From: Nitrospirota bacterium
Lineage (GTDB): Bacteria; Nitrospirota; Nitrospiria; Nitrospirales; Nitrospiraceae
Assembly (NCBI GenBank): GCA_005877775.1
Contig: VBOJ01000013.1
Coordinates: 1 to 46,634 of the forward strand
DNA length: 46,634 nt
Direction: 5' to 3'
In this document: piece after piece, positions 1 to 7,901 of the stretch
Layout: the number at the start of each line of letters is the position of its first letter
Numbering within the stretch: position 1 is the first letter of the stretch
Translations under genes and position numbers: made by a program
The notes under the pieces: generated by a model
The model's database searches: none
Told to the model about the DNA's origin: nothing
Seen by the model: the letters and a program-made list of their open reading frames with translations, nothing else

Positions 1-255
1 AGAGACAAGATGGGGTTCGTCACCCCCGAGGATCAGTGGCTCAGGACCTCTCTGCGGGAGTTGGTGCACGACACACTCTCGGATGCGCGGACCCGCATGC
101 GCGGCTATCTCAATATAAAGGCGGCTCAGCGAGCCTTCGAGAGCCACGTGGCTGGACGTACCAATATTGGGACTACGATCTGGCGGTGGCTGAACGTCGA
201 ACTCTGGTGCCGCCGTTTTGTGGACCAGGACCCATGCGCCGCATTTGTGTTTTGA
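1..255 (+). CDS. Asparagine synthase (glutamine-hydrolysing) family, 3' fragment
   Basis: This is the C-terminal end of a gene that begins before the window; the frame is open from base 1 and stops at 253-255. The residues KMGFVTPEDQWLR near the start and WRWLNVELWCRRFVD near the end match the C-terminus of the synthetase domain of AsnB-type amidotransferases, which convert aspartate or a related carboxylate to an amide using ATP and glutamine. In polysaccharide loci such proteins often amidate sugar carboxylates rather than make free asparagine, so the substrate is not certain. The last 22 bases overlap the start of the next glycosyltransferase, which suggests one operon. Only about 84 residues are visible and no catalytic residues can be checked. 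Confidence 0.8.
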   Translation, partial: RDKMGFVTPEDQWLRTSLRELVHDTLSDARTRMRGYLNIKAAQRAFESHVAGRTNIGTTIWRWLNVELWCRRFVDQDPCAAFVF

Positions 256-1379
256 TTAACAACACAGGCCTGGGTGGCGCAGAACGGCGTCTGGGCCGGC
301 TCTTTGCCCACATGGCCGACGGGAAGACGGACACGTTGTTGGTGATCAATGCCAGCCTCTGGAAGAAGTTGCAGGCAGTGGGGGTTGTAACGGGTCGTGA
401 GCAACGGGTTTGGCAACTGGCCGAGCCCTGGGGGCGACTGGCGGAATGGACCGGGTTGCGGCAGGCGGCACTAGGGTTCTGGCTGCGAAAGCTGGACTAT
501 TTCCTCTTCGCGTGTCTTTTGCTGGTCCGTTACGCGCTGGCTCCACGTTGCCTGTTTCATGTGGTGTTAGGCGGAACCTACGTTGTCCTTCCGTTGATGC
601 TGCTGCGCCCGGACCATCGGATCATCATTTCCGTGACGAATCGGAACCTGGCCGGGCTTGTCGGCGTCCCTTGGGCCCTGCCGATCTATCGGTTTGCTCT
701 GGCCCGGTGTGCTCTGATCGATGCGTTGACCGAAGGCGTACGGGCGGATCTGGTCGGGCGCGGGCTTTCCGACCCGAAGATTATTGCCTCCCCCGGGAGT
801 GTGGTTGACCTGGACCATTATCAGCCGGAGTCGAAGAAAGAACCCTGGGTGGTGTTTGCAGGCCGCCTGATTGAAGAGAAGAATCCTCTTCTCTTCCTTG
901 AAGCCGTGCCGACCATCCTCCAGGGGGTTCCCGGCGTCCGGTGCTTCTTGTTGGGAGAGGGGCCACTTCGTCCACTGGTTGAGCAGGCCTTGGACCGTTT
1001 GCACCTACGTGGTGTGGTCGAGACTGGCTTTCGCGCAGACCTTGCGCCGGTGCTCAGCAGGGCGCGCGTGTTCGTGTCCTTGCAGAGGCTAGACAATTAT
1101 CCTTCCCAGAGCCTCCTGGAAGCGATGGCCTGCGGCGCGACCACGGTGGCGACCGATGTTGGCTTGACCTGGCAACTGGTGGATGAGACGACTGGCATTC
1201 GAATCAAACCAGACCCTGAGCAGATGGCCCAAGCCGTCATCAGTCTTCTGAAAGATCCGGAGCGGTGTGACCGTCTGGGACGGGCTGCGCGTCGTCGTGT
1301 CGCGGAACGGCATTCAGAAGATAGCTATCGTGCGTATCTGGACGGGCTCTATAGGCGGCTGGATGGGAGCAAGAGCTAG
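234..1379 (+). CDS. Glycosyltransferase family 4 (GT-B fold)
   Basis: A retaining GT-B glycosyltransferase of about 381 residues that likely adds a sugar to a lipid-linked surface polysaccharide at the cytoplasmic face of the membrane. The chosen ATG gives the typical N-terminus MRRICVLINNTGLGGAERR, whose GGAE loop is common in GT4 enzymes; the frame is open further upstream but that part overlaps the asparagine-synthase end. The C-terminal half carries VVFAGRLIEEKNPLLFLEA (start of the nucleotide-sugar domain), LGEGPLRPLVE, and DNYPSQSLLEAMACG, the NDP-sugar-binding region corresponding to the EX7E motif. The next gene starts 2 bases after the stop. Donor and acceptor sugars cannot be read from sequence. 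Confidence 0.88.
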   Translation: MRRICVLINNTGLGGAERRLGRLFAHMADGKTDTLLVINASLWKKLQAVGVVTGREQRVWQLAEPWGRLAEWTGLRQAALGFWLRKLDYFLFACLLLVRYALAPRCLFHVVLGGTYVVLPLMLLRPDHRIIISVTNRNLAGLVGVPWALPIYRFALARCALIDALTEGVRADLVGRGLSDPKIIASPGSVVDLDHYQPESKKEPWVVFAGRLIEEKNPLLFLEAVPTILQGVPGVRCFLLGEGPLRPLVEQALDRLHLRGVVETGFRADLAPVLSRARVFVSLQRLDNYPSQSLLEAMACGATTVATDVGLTWQLVDETTGIRIKPDPEQMAQAVISLLKDPERCDRLGRAARRRVAERHSEDSYRAYLDGLYRRLDGSKS

Positions 1380-1381
1380 CG

Positions 1382-2434
1382 GTGTTACTCTACACACTCA
1401 CTTTTGTCCTCGCGCTGCTCTTGGCCCTGTATGGGGTGCCGCTGGCGCGCCGCGCCGCGCTCCAGTTCAACATCGTGGATCGCCCTGACGGACGGCTCAA
1501 GCTTCAGGCTGAGCCGGTGCCTTACTTCGGAGGCCTTGCTGTGTACCTGGCATTTCTCATCAGTTTGGCACTCACCTTCGAGTTTAGAGAGGAGGCCTTG
1601 GGGGTAATCCTCGGCGGAACCCTCGTGGTCATGTTGGGCTTGATCGACGACTTCGGAGTCCTCAAGCCATGGCCCAAACTGATCGGCCAGCTCATCGCGG
1701 TGTTTGTGCTGATCCGAAGCGGAGTCCGTATCGAAATCGCGGCGCTGCCGGACTGGTTAGACCTCCTGCTCACGGTCTTGTGGATGGTTGGCATCATCAA
1801 TGCCATCAATATCATTGATGTCATGGACGGGTTGGCTGGTGGAGTCGGCTTGATCGCCTGCATCTGGCTGTTCGTGGTCGCAATCCTCAACCAGGATTCG
1901 CTGGTGGCGGTGATGGTCGCGGCACTTGCGGGGAGTCTCCTGGGATTCCTCCGGTACAACCTTTACCCGGCGAAGATCTATCTGGGAGATGCTGGGTCTT
2001 TGTTCCTGGGGCTCATGCTAGGAGCCCTGTCAATGATCGGCAAGTATCAGGCAGCACATCCGATCGCTGTGCTGGCGCCGGTCCTCATTCTGGGCGTTCC
2101 GGTGTTCGACACATTGTTTGTCATGTATATCCGCTGGCTCCGGGGGATTCCGGTCTTCCTTGGAAGTTCGGATCATTTTGCCCTTCGGCTACGGCACTGG
2201 CGTCTCTCAGTACCTCAGGTCGTGACGGTCAGCTACGTTGCGGCAGTGATTCTGGGCGGTGTAGGTGTCGCCATGATGTTCGTGGCCATGCAGACGGCGA
2301 TGTTGATCCTGTGCACGACGACGACGGTGGCGATCCTGGTGACGGTTTGGCTCAAGCGCATCGATATGTCCCGGCCGTCACGGACAATGCTTCACCGGGA
2401 ACCCTCCCCGGAGCCGGCTCGGAGGGTTCCATGA
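1382..2434 (+). CDS. Polyprenyl-phosphate N-acetylhexosamine-1-phosphate transferase (WecA/TagO/MraY family)
   Basis: An integral membrane enzyme of 350 residues that would transfer a HexNAc-1-phosphate from a UDP-sugar to undecaprenyl phosphate, the first committed step of a lipid-linked glycan. It starts at GTG, 2 bases after the preceding stop. Family motifs are in order: the Asp pair in GLIDDFG (D89, D90), NAINIIDVMDGLAGG at about 140-154 with the conserved Asn/Asp residues, and the YLGDAGS loop around 200-206. Roughly ten hydrophobic segments are spaced through the protein. The short His-containing loop SSDHFALRLRHWRL lies where the family has its HxHH-like sugar-recognition loop. A C-terminal tail after the last membrane segment is rich in Arg and Pro. 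Its stop overlaps the next start as ATGA. Confidence 0.9.
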   Translation: MLLYTLTFVLALLLALYGVPLARRAALQFNIVDRPDGRLKLQAEPVPYFGGLAVYLAFLISLALTFEFREEALGVILGGTLVVMLGLIDDFGVLKPWPKLIGQLIAVFVLIRSGVRIEIAALPDWLDLLLTVLWMVGIINAINIIDVMDGLAGGVGLIACIWLFVVAILNQDSLVAVMVAALAGSLLGFLRYNLYPAKIYLGDAGSLFLGLMLGALSMIGKYQAAHPIAVLAPVLILGVPVFDTLFVMYIRWLRGIPVFLGSSDHFALRLRHWRLSVPQVVTVSYVAAVILGGVGVAMMFVAMQTAMLILCTTTTVAILVTVWLKRIDMSRPSRTMLHREPSPEPARRVP

Positions 2435-3726
2435 TCGTTATCATCGGTGGCGGTCTTGCCGGCCTGAGCACGGCCTATCACCTGACCGGCGTGCCGTATC
2501 GGCTGTTCGAGAAAGAAAAGGAGGCGGGAGGTCTCTGTCGGTCCTATCAGATGGACGGGTTTACCTTTGATATGACCGGGCACCTCCTGCACTTCCGTCA
2601 GGCCGAGATCAGGACCTTGGTTGAGAGCCTCCTGGCTGGTCGCTTGGAAAAGCATATCCGTCGGTCGTTTATCTACTCCCACCGGACTTACACCGAATAT
2701 CCGTTCCAGGTGAATACCTACGGATTGCCTCCCGAGGTGGTCCGCGAATGTCTGCTGGGCTTTGTCGCCACGCTGACTCGCCCGTCTCCCCCTTCCAACC
2801 AGCCGGAGGACCGTTCCTTCAAAGCCTGGATTCTGGAAAACCTCGGTGAGGGGATGGCAAAACATTTTATGGTGCCATTCAACGAAAAACTCTGGCAGGT
2901 GTCTTTGGATGAGCTGACGTCGGACTGGGTGTCCTGGCTGGTTCCCAAGCCTGAGCTCAAGGATGTGGTGAACGGCGCATTGGGGATCAAGGACAAGGCC
3001 TTCGGCTATAACCCCTCTTTTCTGTATCCTGTTCAAGGAGGAATAGGGGCCCTACCCGAAGCCTTCCTGCCCGCTGTGGGAGAGATCACCTACAGCTGCG
3101 AGCTCGTCGAGGTTAACACAGGGCACCGGCAGGCGACGTTTCAGGACGGGCATAGAGAAGACTATGAGACACTCATCTCCACGATCCCGATCCCGGAACT
3201 GGTTCGCTGCTGCACGGACCTTCCCCGAGCCATCCGGGAGGCTGCCGCCGGGTTGCGCTGTGTTTCAGTCTATAACGTCAATCTTGGCGTAGCGCGGGAA
3301 CGCGTTTCCGATAAGCATTGGATTTATTATCCGGAGCCGGAGTACCCCTTTTATCGGGTGGGGTTTCCCATGAACTTTTCGCCTTCACTGGGACGGCCTG
3401 GTTGCAGCTCTCTCTATGTCGAGGTCTCGCACCAACCAACAAAGGCGACCGCGCCTGCCGTCTTGCTCAAGCAAATCCGTGAGGGACTGGAGCGGGCCGG
3501 CATCTTCAGGACGGAGGACGACATCATCGTGGCCGACGTGCGTGACATTCAATATGCGTATGTCCTGTACGACAAGCACCGGGCCCGTGTCCTGCCAGCG
3601 ATTCTCGAAGAACTCGAGCGTCGCGGCATTTATTCCATCGGCCGCTACGGCCGCTGGGAACACAGTTCGATGGAAGATGCCATCGCGCAGGGCAAGCGCC
3701 TCGCAGAGAAGCTGCGCGCCACATGA
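2431..3726 (+). CDS. FAD-dependent oxidoreductase (amine oxidase / protoporphyrinogen-oxidase-like) of a polysaccharide locus
   Basis: A 431-residue flavoprotein. The N-terminus IIGGGLAGLSTAYHL is a dinucleotide-binding GxGxxG fold, followed by FEKEKEAGGLCRS, the typical second FAD contact of the amine-oxidase and UDP-galactopyranose-mutase superfamily. I chose the ATG at 2431 because it puts the Rossmann motif at the N-terminus and gives a 4-base ATGA overlap with the previous gene. The frame is open further upstream, but that part lies over the transferase. Related proteins occur in exopolysaccharide clusters next to glycosyltransferases, so a sugar or lipid-linked sugar substrate is more plausible than haem synthesis. 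That is inference from position. The C-terminus includes GIYSIGRYGRWEHSSMEDA, typical of the FAD-closing segment. Confidence 0.82.
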   Translation: MIVIIGGGLAGLSTAYHLTGVPYRLFEKEKEAGGLCRSYQMDGFTFDMTGHLLHFRQAEIRTLVESLLAGRLEKHIRRSFIYSHRTYTEYPFQVNTYGLPPEVVRECLLGFVATLTRPSPPSNQPEDRSFKAWILENLGEGMAKHFMVPFNEKLWQVSLDELTSDWVSWLVPKPELKDVVNGALGIKDKAFGYNPSFLYPVQGGIGALPEAFLPAVGEITYSCELVEVNTGHRQATFQDGHREDYETLISTIPIPELVRCCTDLPRAIREAAAGLRCVSVYNVNLGVARERVSDKHWIYYPEPEYPFYRVGFPMNFSPSLGRPGCSSLYVEVSHQPTKATAPAVLLKQIREGLERAGIFRTEDDIIVADVRDIQYAYVLYDKHRARVLPAILEELERRGIYSIGRYGRWEHSSMEDAIAQGKRLAEKLRAT

Positions 3727-4925
3727 AGCACACGATTTGCCATATCGTCACCAAACTGGAGCTCGGCGGCGCCCAGTTCACCACGCTATTCACCGTCGCA
3801 CATCTGGACCGGGTGCGCTTCCGCCCCATTCTGATCACAGGAGAGCCGGGGCTGCTGGATGACGAGGCCAGGAAAATTGAAGGCGTCGAGTTCTACCAGG
3901 TGCCGAGCCTCGTGCGGCTGATCCGGCCCTGGCGGGACCTGCGCGCGTTCGTCGAGCTGACGAGACTCCTGAAAAGTCTCAGGCCTGCGATCGTGCACAC
4001 GCACAGCTCCAAGGCCGGCATCCTCGGCCGATGGGCCGCTTGGCTGGCTGGCGTACCCATCATCATCCACACCATTCATGGCTACGGCATTACTCCTGCC
4101 CAGCCGCGGTGGCTGCAATTCCTGCTGATCGGTCTCGAGCGGCTGACTGGCTTGATCACGACACGCTGGATTCTCGTGTCCGAGGCTGATGCCGTGAAAG
4201 GGCTTCGGTGGAAGCTCTTTCGACAAGGTGCGTTCATGGTGATTCGACCCGGTGCCGATACCAGGGTGTTTCAGGGATCACCGCTTCCGATTTCCGATAG
4301 CGGAAAGTTCCGCGCTGAGTGTGGGGTTGGTTCGGGACATCTGCTGGTGGGCACGGTGGCGCCTCTCAAACCCCAAAAGGCTCCTCAGGACTTCGTGGCC
4401 GTGGCGGCCCGCGTGTGCGCACGGGTACCTGCGGCCCGTTTCGTCTGGGTGGGGGACGGCGAGCTGCGTCCAGGCGTTGAAGCTGCGATCCGGCGGGCCG
4501 GCCTTGAAGGCCGCATCCGGCTGGCTGGCTGGCGCCGGGACATCCCCGACGTCATGCGAGCCATGGACGTGTTCCTTCTGACCTCCCATTGGGAGGGGCT
4601 GCCGCAAGTTCTGCTGCAGGCACGAGCGAATTGCGTGCCGATCGTGGCCACGCGTGCCGGCGGCTCGGCCGAGGCCTTCGTCGAGGGCAAGCATGGGTGG
4701 CTCTGCGACCCAGGTGATATCGAGGCGCTGGCTGCGCAGGTCATTCGCTTGTTGATGGACAGCGCCGAGCGTGAGCGGATGCGCCGCAACGGTGGCCATA
4801 TCCCGAATGAGTTCAATATGTGGGCGGCGTTAAGGAAACGCGAACAGCTTTATGCTATGTTGCTAGCGGCTCAGCGGCACAGAGTTCCGAATGAAGTTGA
4901 GCTTCGAGAACGCACGACGGATTAA
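3723..4925 (+). CDS. Glycosyltransferase family 4 (GT-B fold), second of the operon
   Basis: A 400-residue GT4 glycosyltransferase, read with an ATGA overlap from the oxidoreductase. The N-terminal domain has HIVTKLELGGAQ and the HTHSSKAGILGRWAA segment that is common in capsule and exopolysaccharide transferases. The C-terminal domain has VGDGELRPGVEAA and SHWEGLPQVLLQARA. In the last motif the second Glu of the usual EX7E signature is Gln (EGLPQVLLQ), a substitution seen at variable frequency in the family that may alter donor handling. The protein probably extends the glycan begun by the membrane transferase upstream. The acceptor and donor sugars are unknown. Confidence 0.88.
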   Translation: MKHTICHIVTKLELGGAQFTTLFTVAHLDRVRFRPILITGEPGLLDDEARKIEGVEFYQVPSLVRLIRPWRDLRAFVELTRLLKSLRPAIVHTHSSKAGILGRWAAWLAGVPIIIHTIHGYGITPAQPRWLQFLLIGLERLTGLITTRWILVSEADAVKGLRWKLFRQGAFMVIRPGADTRVFQGSPLPISDSGKFRAECGVGSGHLLVGTVAPLKPQKAPQDFVAVAARVCARVPAARFVWVGDGELRPGVEAAIRRAGLEGRIRLAGWRRDIPDVMRAMDVFLLTSHWEGLPQVLLQARANCVPIVATRAGGSAEAFVEGKHGWLCDPGDIEALAAQVIRLLMDSAERERMRRNGGHIPNEFNMWAALRKREQLYAMLLAAQRHRVPNEVELRERTTD

Positions 4926-4937
4926 CGGGAGGAGCGG

Positions 4938-6056
4938 GTGAAGGTTCCGTTGCTAGACTTGCGGGCGCAGTACCAACCCATCCGAGCGGAAGTCATGGCG
5001 GCCATCGAGGCCGTGTGCGACGAGCAGGGGTTTATCTTGGGACCACGGGTGGTTGAGCTGGAACAGGCGCTGGCCCGATATATTGGGGCGTCGCACGCCG
5101 TCGGCGTGGCATCCGGGAGCGATGCACTCTTATTATCATTGATGGCGCTGGGCGTGGGGCCGGGCGATGAAGTGATCACGGTGCCCTTCACGTTTTTTGC
5201 GACAGTCGGATCCATCTCCCGGCTGGGCGCCAAGCCGGTCTTCGTGGACATCCGCCCAGAGACCTTCAACATGGATCCGAGCCAGATCGAGGGGAAGGTG
5301 ACTGCTCGCACCAAAGCGATCCTGCCCGTCCATCTCTACGGGCAATGCGCCGAGATGGAGGCGATTCGTGAAATTGCCAAGCGTCGTGGAATCCGGGTGA
5401 TCGAAGATGCCTGCCAGGCGATCGGGGCCTCCAGAAATGGAGTGCAGGCGGGAGCGCTCGGGGATCTCGGCTGTTTCAGTTTCTTTCCGTCCAAGAACCT
5501 CGGTGGGTTCGGCGATGGCGGCCTGGTCACGACGAATGAGAGTCGTTTGAGCGATACGGTAGCCGTCCTCCGTGTCCATGGCAGCCGAGTCCGCTATGTG
5601 CATGAACTGGTGGGAATGAATAGCCGGCTGGATGCGCTGCAGGCGGCGATCCTGCGAGTCAAGCTGAACCATCTGGATCAGTGGAGCGAGGGGCGCAGAC
5701 GGAATGCGGTCCGGTACGAACAGTTGTTCAGAGAGACGAAGCTGTTGGAGCGAGTCACCTTGCCCAGGACCGACGGGGGAAATCGCCACGTCTTTAATCA
5801 GTTCACGATCCGCGCGCAAAAGCGGGATGAACTGCGAGCGTATCTGAAAGACAAGGGCGTCGGCACGGAAGTGTATTACCCCGTGCCGCTACATCTGCAG
5901 AGCTGCTATCAAGAGCTGGGATATCGGAAAGGCGCTTTCCCCGCCTCCGAACGCGCGGCAGAAGAGGCGCTCTCGCTGCCTATTTACGCAGAGCTTACCG
6001 ACGACCACCTTTCCTACGTCGTGAAGACGACCGCCTCCTTCTACAGCCGGCACTGA
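4938..6056 (+). CDS. DegT/DnrJ/EryC1/StrS family sugar aminotransferase
   Basis: A PLP-dependent aminotransferase of 372 residues, likely converting a 3- or 4-keto nucleotide sugar to the amino sugar used by the neighbouring glycosyltransferases. The GTG start is preceded by a clear GGGAGGA ribosome-binding site. The N-terminus [10 protein letters not shown] is diagnostic of the family. The PLP-binding Lys is K186 in [14 protein letters not shown], and DACQAIGA carries the Asp that contacts the pyridine nitrogen. HGSR and the NSRLD segment that contributes to the partner active site follow. The length is normal for the family. It is the last gene of the polysaccharide operon and is convergent with the next gene. 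Confidence 0.92.
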   Translation: MKVPLLDLRAQYQPIRAEVMAAIEAVCDEQGFILGPRVVELEQALARYIGASHAVGVASGSDALLLSLMALGVGPGDEVITVPFTFFATVGSISRLGAKPVFVDIRPETFNMDPSQIEGKVTARTKAILPVHLYGQCAEMEAIREIAKRRGIRVIEDACQAIGASRNGVQAGALGDLGCFSFFPSKNLGGFGDGGLVTTNESRLSDTVAVLRVHGSRVRYVHELVGMNSRLDALQAAILRVKLNHLDQWSEGRRRNAVRYEQLFRETKLLERVTLPRTDGGNRHVFNQFTIRAQKRDELRAYLKDKGVGTEVYYPVPLHLQSCYQELGYRKGAFPASERAAEEALSLPIYAELTDDHLSYVVKTTASFYSRH

Positions 6057-6090
6057 TCACGATCTGTGTTTCGCCTCATGACAGGGGCGC

Positions 6091-7590
6091 TCATTGAGCG
6101 AGACGAAGCGGTTGGCCGGTCGCGACTTCGTAAGCTTCAGCGAGGGTGTTTACCCTAGCCAGCTTGATCCCAACCCCTATCTTCTGCACAGCCAGCTCAG
6201 AGACATTCTGTTCTGCTGGAAGGATCAACTCCAAGGGAGCTGGCTGATGACAAGCATTGAGCTTTTCCTCCAGCTCCTCAACAGGCCCAAGTTCAAAATT
6301 CTGATCAATTTTGCCCACCATGGTGACATCGGCACGAACCGGATCGCCAAGGATCGCCGAAGCAACGGTGACCGCAAAAATCGCCCCTGCCTCAGAAGCA
6401 TCAAGCGACATGTTGTACGGAAATAATGGCCGAAAGCCATGAGGCAATCTGATGGAAAGCCGAACCCCAAGGAAGCGCGGATCGTACCCAACCGCTTTCG
6501 CAGCCGCTTTGATAGCTGTTCGGATCGCTGCATCCGTGGAACTGTTCAGAGCAGGGTCCAGCGAAATCTGTGGCCCGGTTCCGTCCGCAACGTGCCAGAG
6601 AGAAAGACCATAAATTGCGAAATCACAGCGAAGGAGCACCATGCCTGATGCATGGAGTCTCGATGGAATGTCAGGAACCGCGAGGCCGGATACTGCGAGG
6701 GTTGTGGGCGTAAATGGCTGCGAGGATAATTTCGCTTGAGTCTGAGGGGCTGGGAGTGTGGATGCGGTAGACGCTGAAGGTGGGAAGTTGCTTTGGTTAT
6801 AGACCACGTTCGACTGTGTCTGGGGGGCTCGCTCTAAGTCTCTAAGTCGGCCTGTTAAATCCATATTCAGGTTCGGTTCACCGGCGATTCGCTTTGCATT
6901 GGACTCGTGGTCTTGCGGAGTAGCTAGTCTCCATCCAGTCAGAAAATTGTCCTGATCCAGGGAGAGGGTAAGCCCGGAAGTGGGATACTCCCATTTGATT
7001 TCCCCGCCACTACTTATGATCGAGATCGACCATGGCCGCCCAAAGCGCGCGAGGATGTCGTGCTGCGACATGCCTATATGCGGGGTGAGCTCGCGTGGCG
7101 AGATTGGCGGATGTGATACATCGGGGCGAAACCTATACCGAGCCGTCTTCGTCAGCTTGGCTACCTTCTCCGCGTCCACACGCAACAATCGCCAGACCGT
7201 GACGGTACCGGACGGACAACCCGACGGGCTGGATTCTTCGAACACCATCTGCGTCGCGATTTCGACACCGGCAGGGCTGGACGCCTGGGCATAATTGAGC
7301 AGTTCCTGCACACCCTGAGCAAAGGCTTTCTGCCGGCCTTCTTCCGTACTCTTGGCGCAGGACGCCTGACCCACAAAGAACAAATCCTCCCCGAAGCGAA
7401 ACATCGCTTGTTCGGCCCAGAACGGGCGGTTGAGAGGCTCTGCCTGTGCAGGGATTCCAGCCGGCAATAGGATCGTCAGGAGGGTCCAGAGACACAGAGA
7501 AGGCCATCGGTCTCTGTGTCGGTGGCAAGGCCTCACTCGTTCTCCTAGAACGAGAACCGGCCCCCGGGCTATCAGAACAGCCGACTTCAT
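6091..7590 (-). CDS. Secreted mosaic protein with a BamE-like segment and a catalytically degenerate Lon-protease-like domain
   Basis: A 499-residue protein with a Sec-type signal (hydrophobic stretch about residues 31-45, then PAQA at 47-50). Residues about 60-150 resemble LPP20/FlgO-like envelope domains (VGQASCAKSTEEGRQKAF). Residues 169-222 contain GMSQHDILARFGRP and KWEYPTSGLTLSLDQ, the pattern of the BamE/SmpA fold. After a Ser/Thr/Pro-rich linker, about residues 340-490 align without gaps to the proteolytic domain of Lon, including GDPVRADVTMVGKI. The catalytic Ser of DGPSAG is replaced (DASEAG, E400) and the catalytic Lys of GGLKEK is also Glu (VEELEEK, E441). It is therefore probably a non-proteolytic, envelope-located pseudoenzyme. 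The N-terminal start is uncertain; shorter starts would still keep the signal sequence. Confidence 0.75.
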   Translation of the reverse strand: MKSAVLIARGPVLVLGERVRPCHRHRDRWPSLCLWTLLTILLPAGIPAQAEPLNRPFWAEQAMFRFGEDLFFVGQASCAKSTEEGRQKAFAQGVQELLNYAQASSPAGVEIATQMVFEESSPSGCPSGTVTVWRLLRVDAEKVAKLTKTARYRFRPDVSHPPISPRELTPHIGMSQHDILARFGRPWSISIISSGGEIKWEYPTSGLTLSLDQDNFLTGWRLATPQDHESNAKRIAGEPNLNMDLTGRLRDLERAPQTQSNVVYNQSNFPPSASTASTLPAPQTQAKLSSQPFTPTTLAVSGLAVPDIPSRLHASGMVLLRCDFAIYGLSLWHVADGTGPQISLDPALNSSTDAAIRTAIKAAAKAVGYDPRFLGVRLSIRLPHGFRPLFPYNMSLDASEAGAIFAVTVASAILGDPVRADVTMVGKIDQNFELGPVEELEEKLNACHQPAPLELILPAEQNVSELAVQKIGVGIKLARVNTLAEAYEVATGQPLRLAQ

Positions 7591-7901
7591 GGGCGGGGAT
7601 GCCAGGAGCTCGATTGCGTGCGAGCCGATGTCTTTTCATCCTACTCTTCACGGCCTTCGCAATGCAATCCCTCGAAACAGACCGTTCCCCGATTCCTCCC
7701 TTCACAGATTCCCAGTCGCTTGGGCTGTTTCATTCGATCCGCCTTCGTTCTCTACCTCTTGCTCTTGTCGGAAAAGGTCTAAGCGGTTGGTTTGACAGAG
7801 ATATTTGCCATCAAAGAGAAATTGTGCCACCCCGCTTGATATTGTTCTAACTAGAATTATATGATCAAGGTCAATTCGGTTCCCACACTTGCGGGATTGC
7901 C
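7591..7901. other. Divergent intergenic region (311 bp)
   Basis: This gap separates the - strand Lon-like gene from the + strand HtrA-like gene, so it must hold both promoters. No convincing protein is encoded; the open frame across it on the + strand is antisense continuation with no family character. A plausible + strand promoter is listed separately. Nothing resembling an operator palindrome or RNA gene stood out. Confidence 0.6.
7836..7864 (+). promoter_or_regulatory. Putative sigma-70 promoter of the HtrA-DoxX-pirin run
   Basis: TTGATA (7836-7841) and TATATG (7859-7864) are separated by 17 bases in an AT-rich patch that contrasts with the GC-rich surroundings. Transcription would begin near 7871, about 30 bases before the ATG at 7902. 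The gene itself has only a weak ribosome-binding site (GCGGGA). The hexamers are imperfect, so this is a prediction. Confidence 0.45.

Noticed and set aside
6088-6100. CGCTCATTGAGCG palindrome at the convergent junction as a terminator
   Set aside because: The loop would be one base if fully paired, the stem is short and no T-tract follows on either strand.
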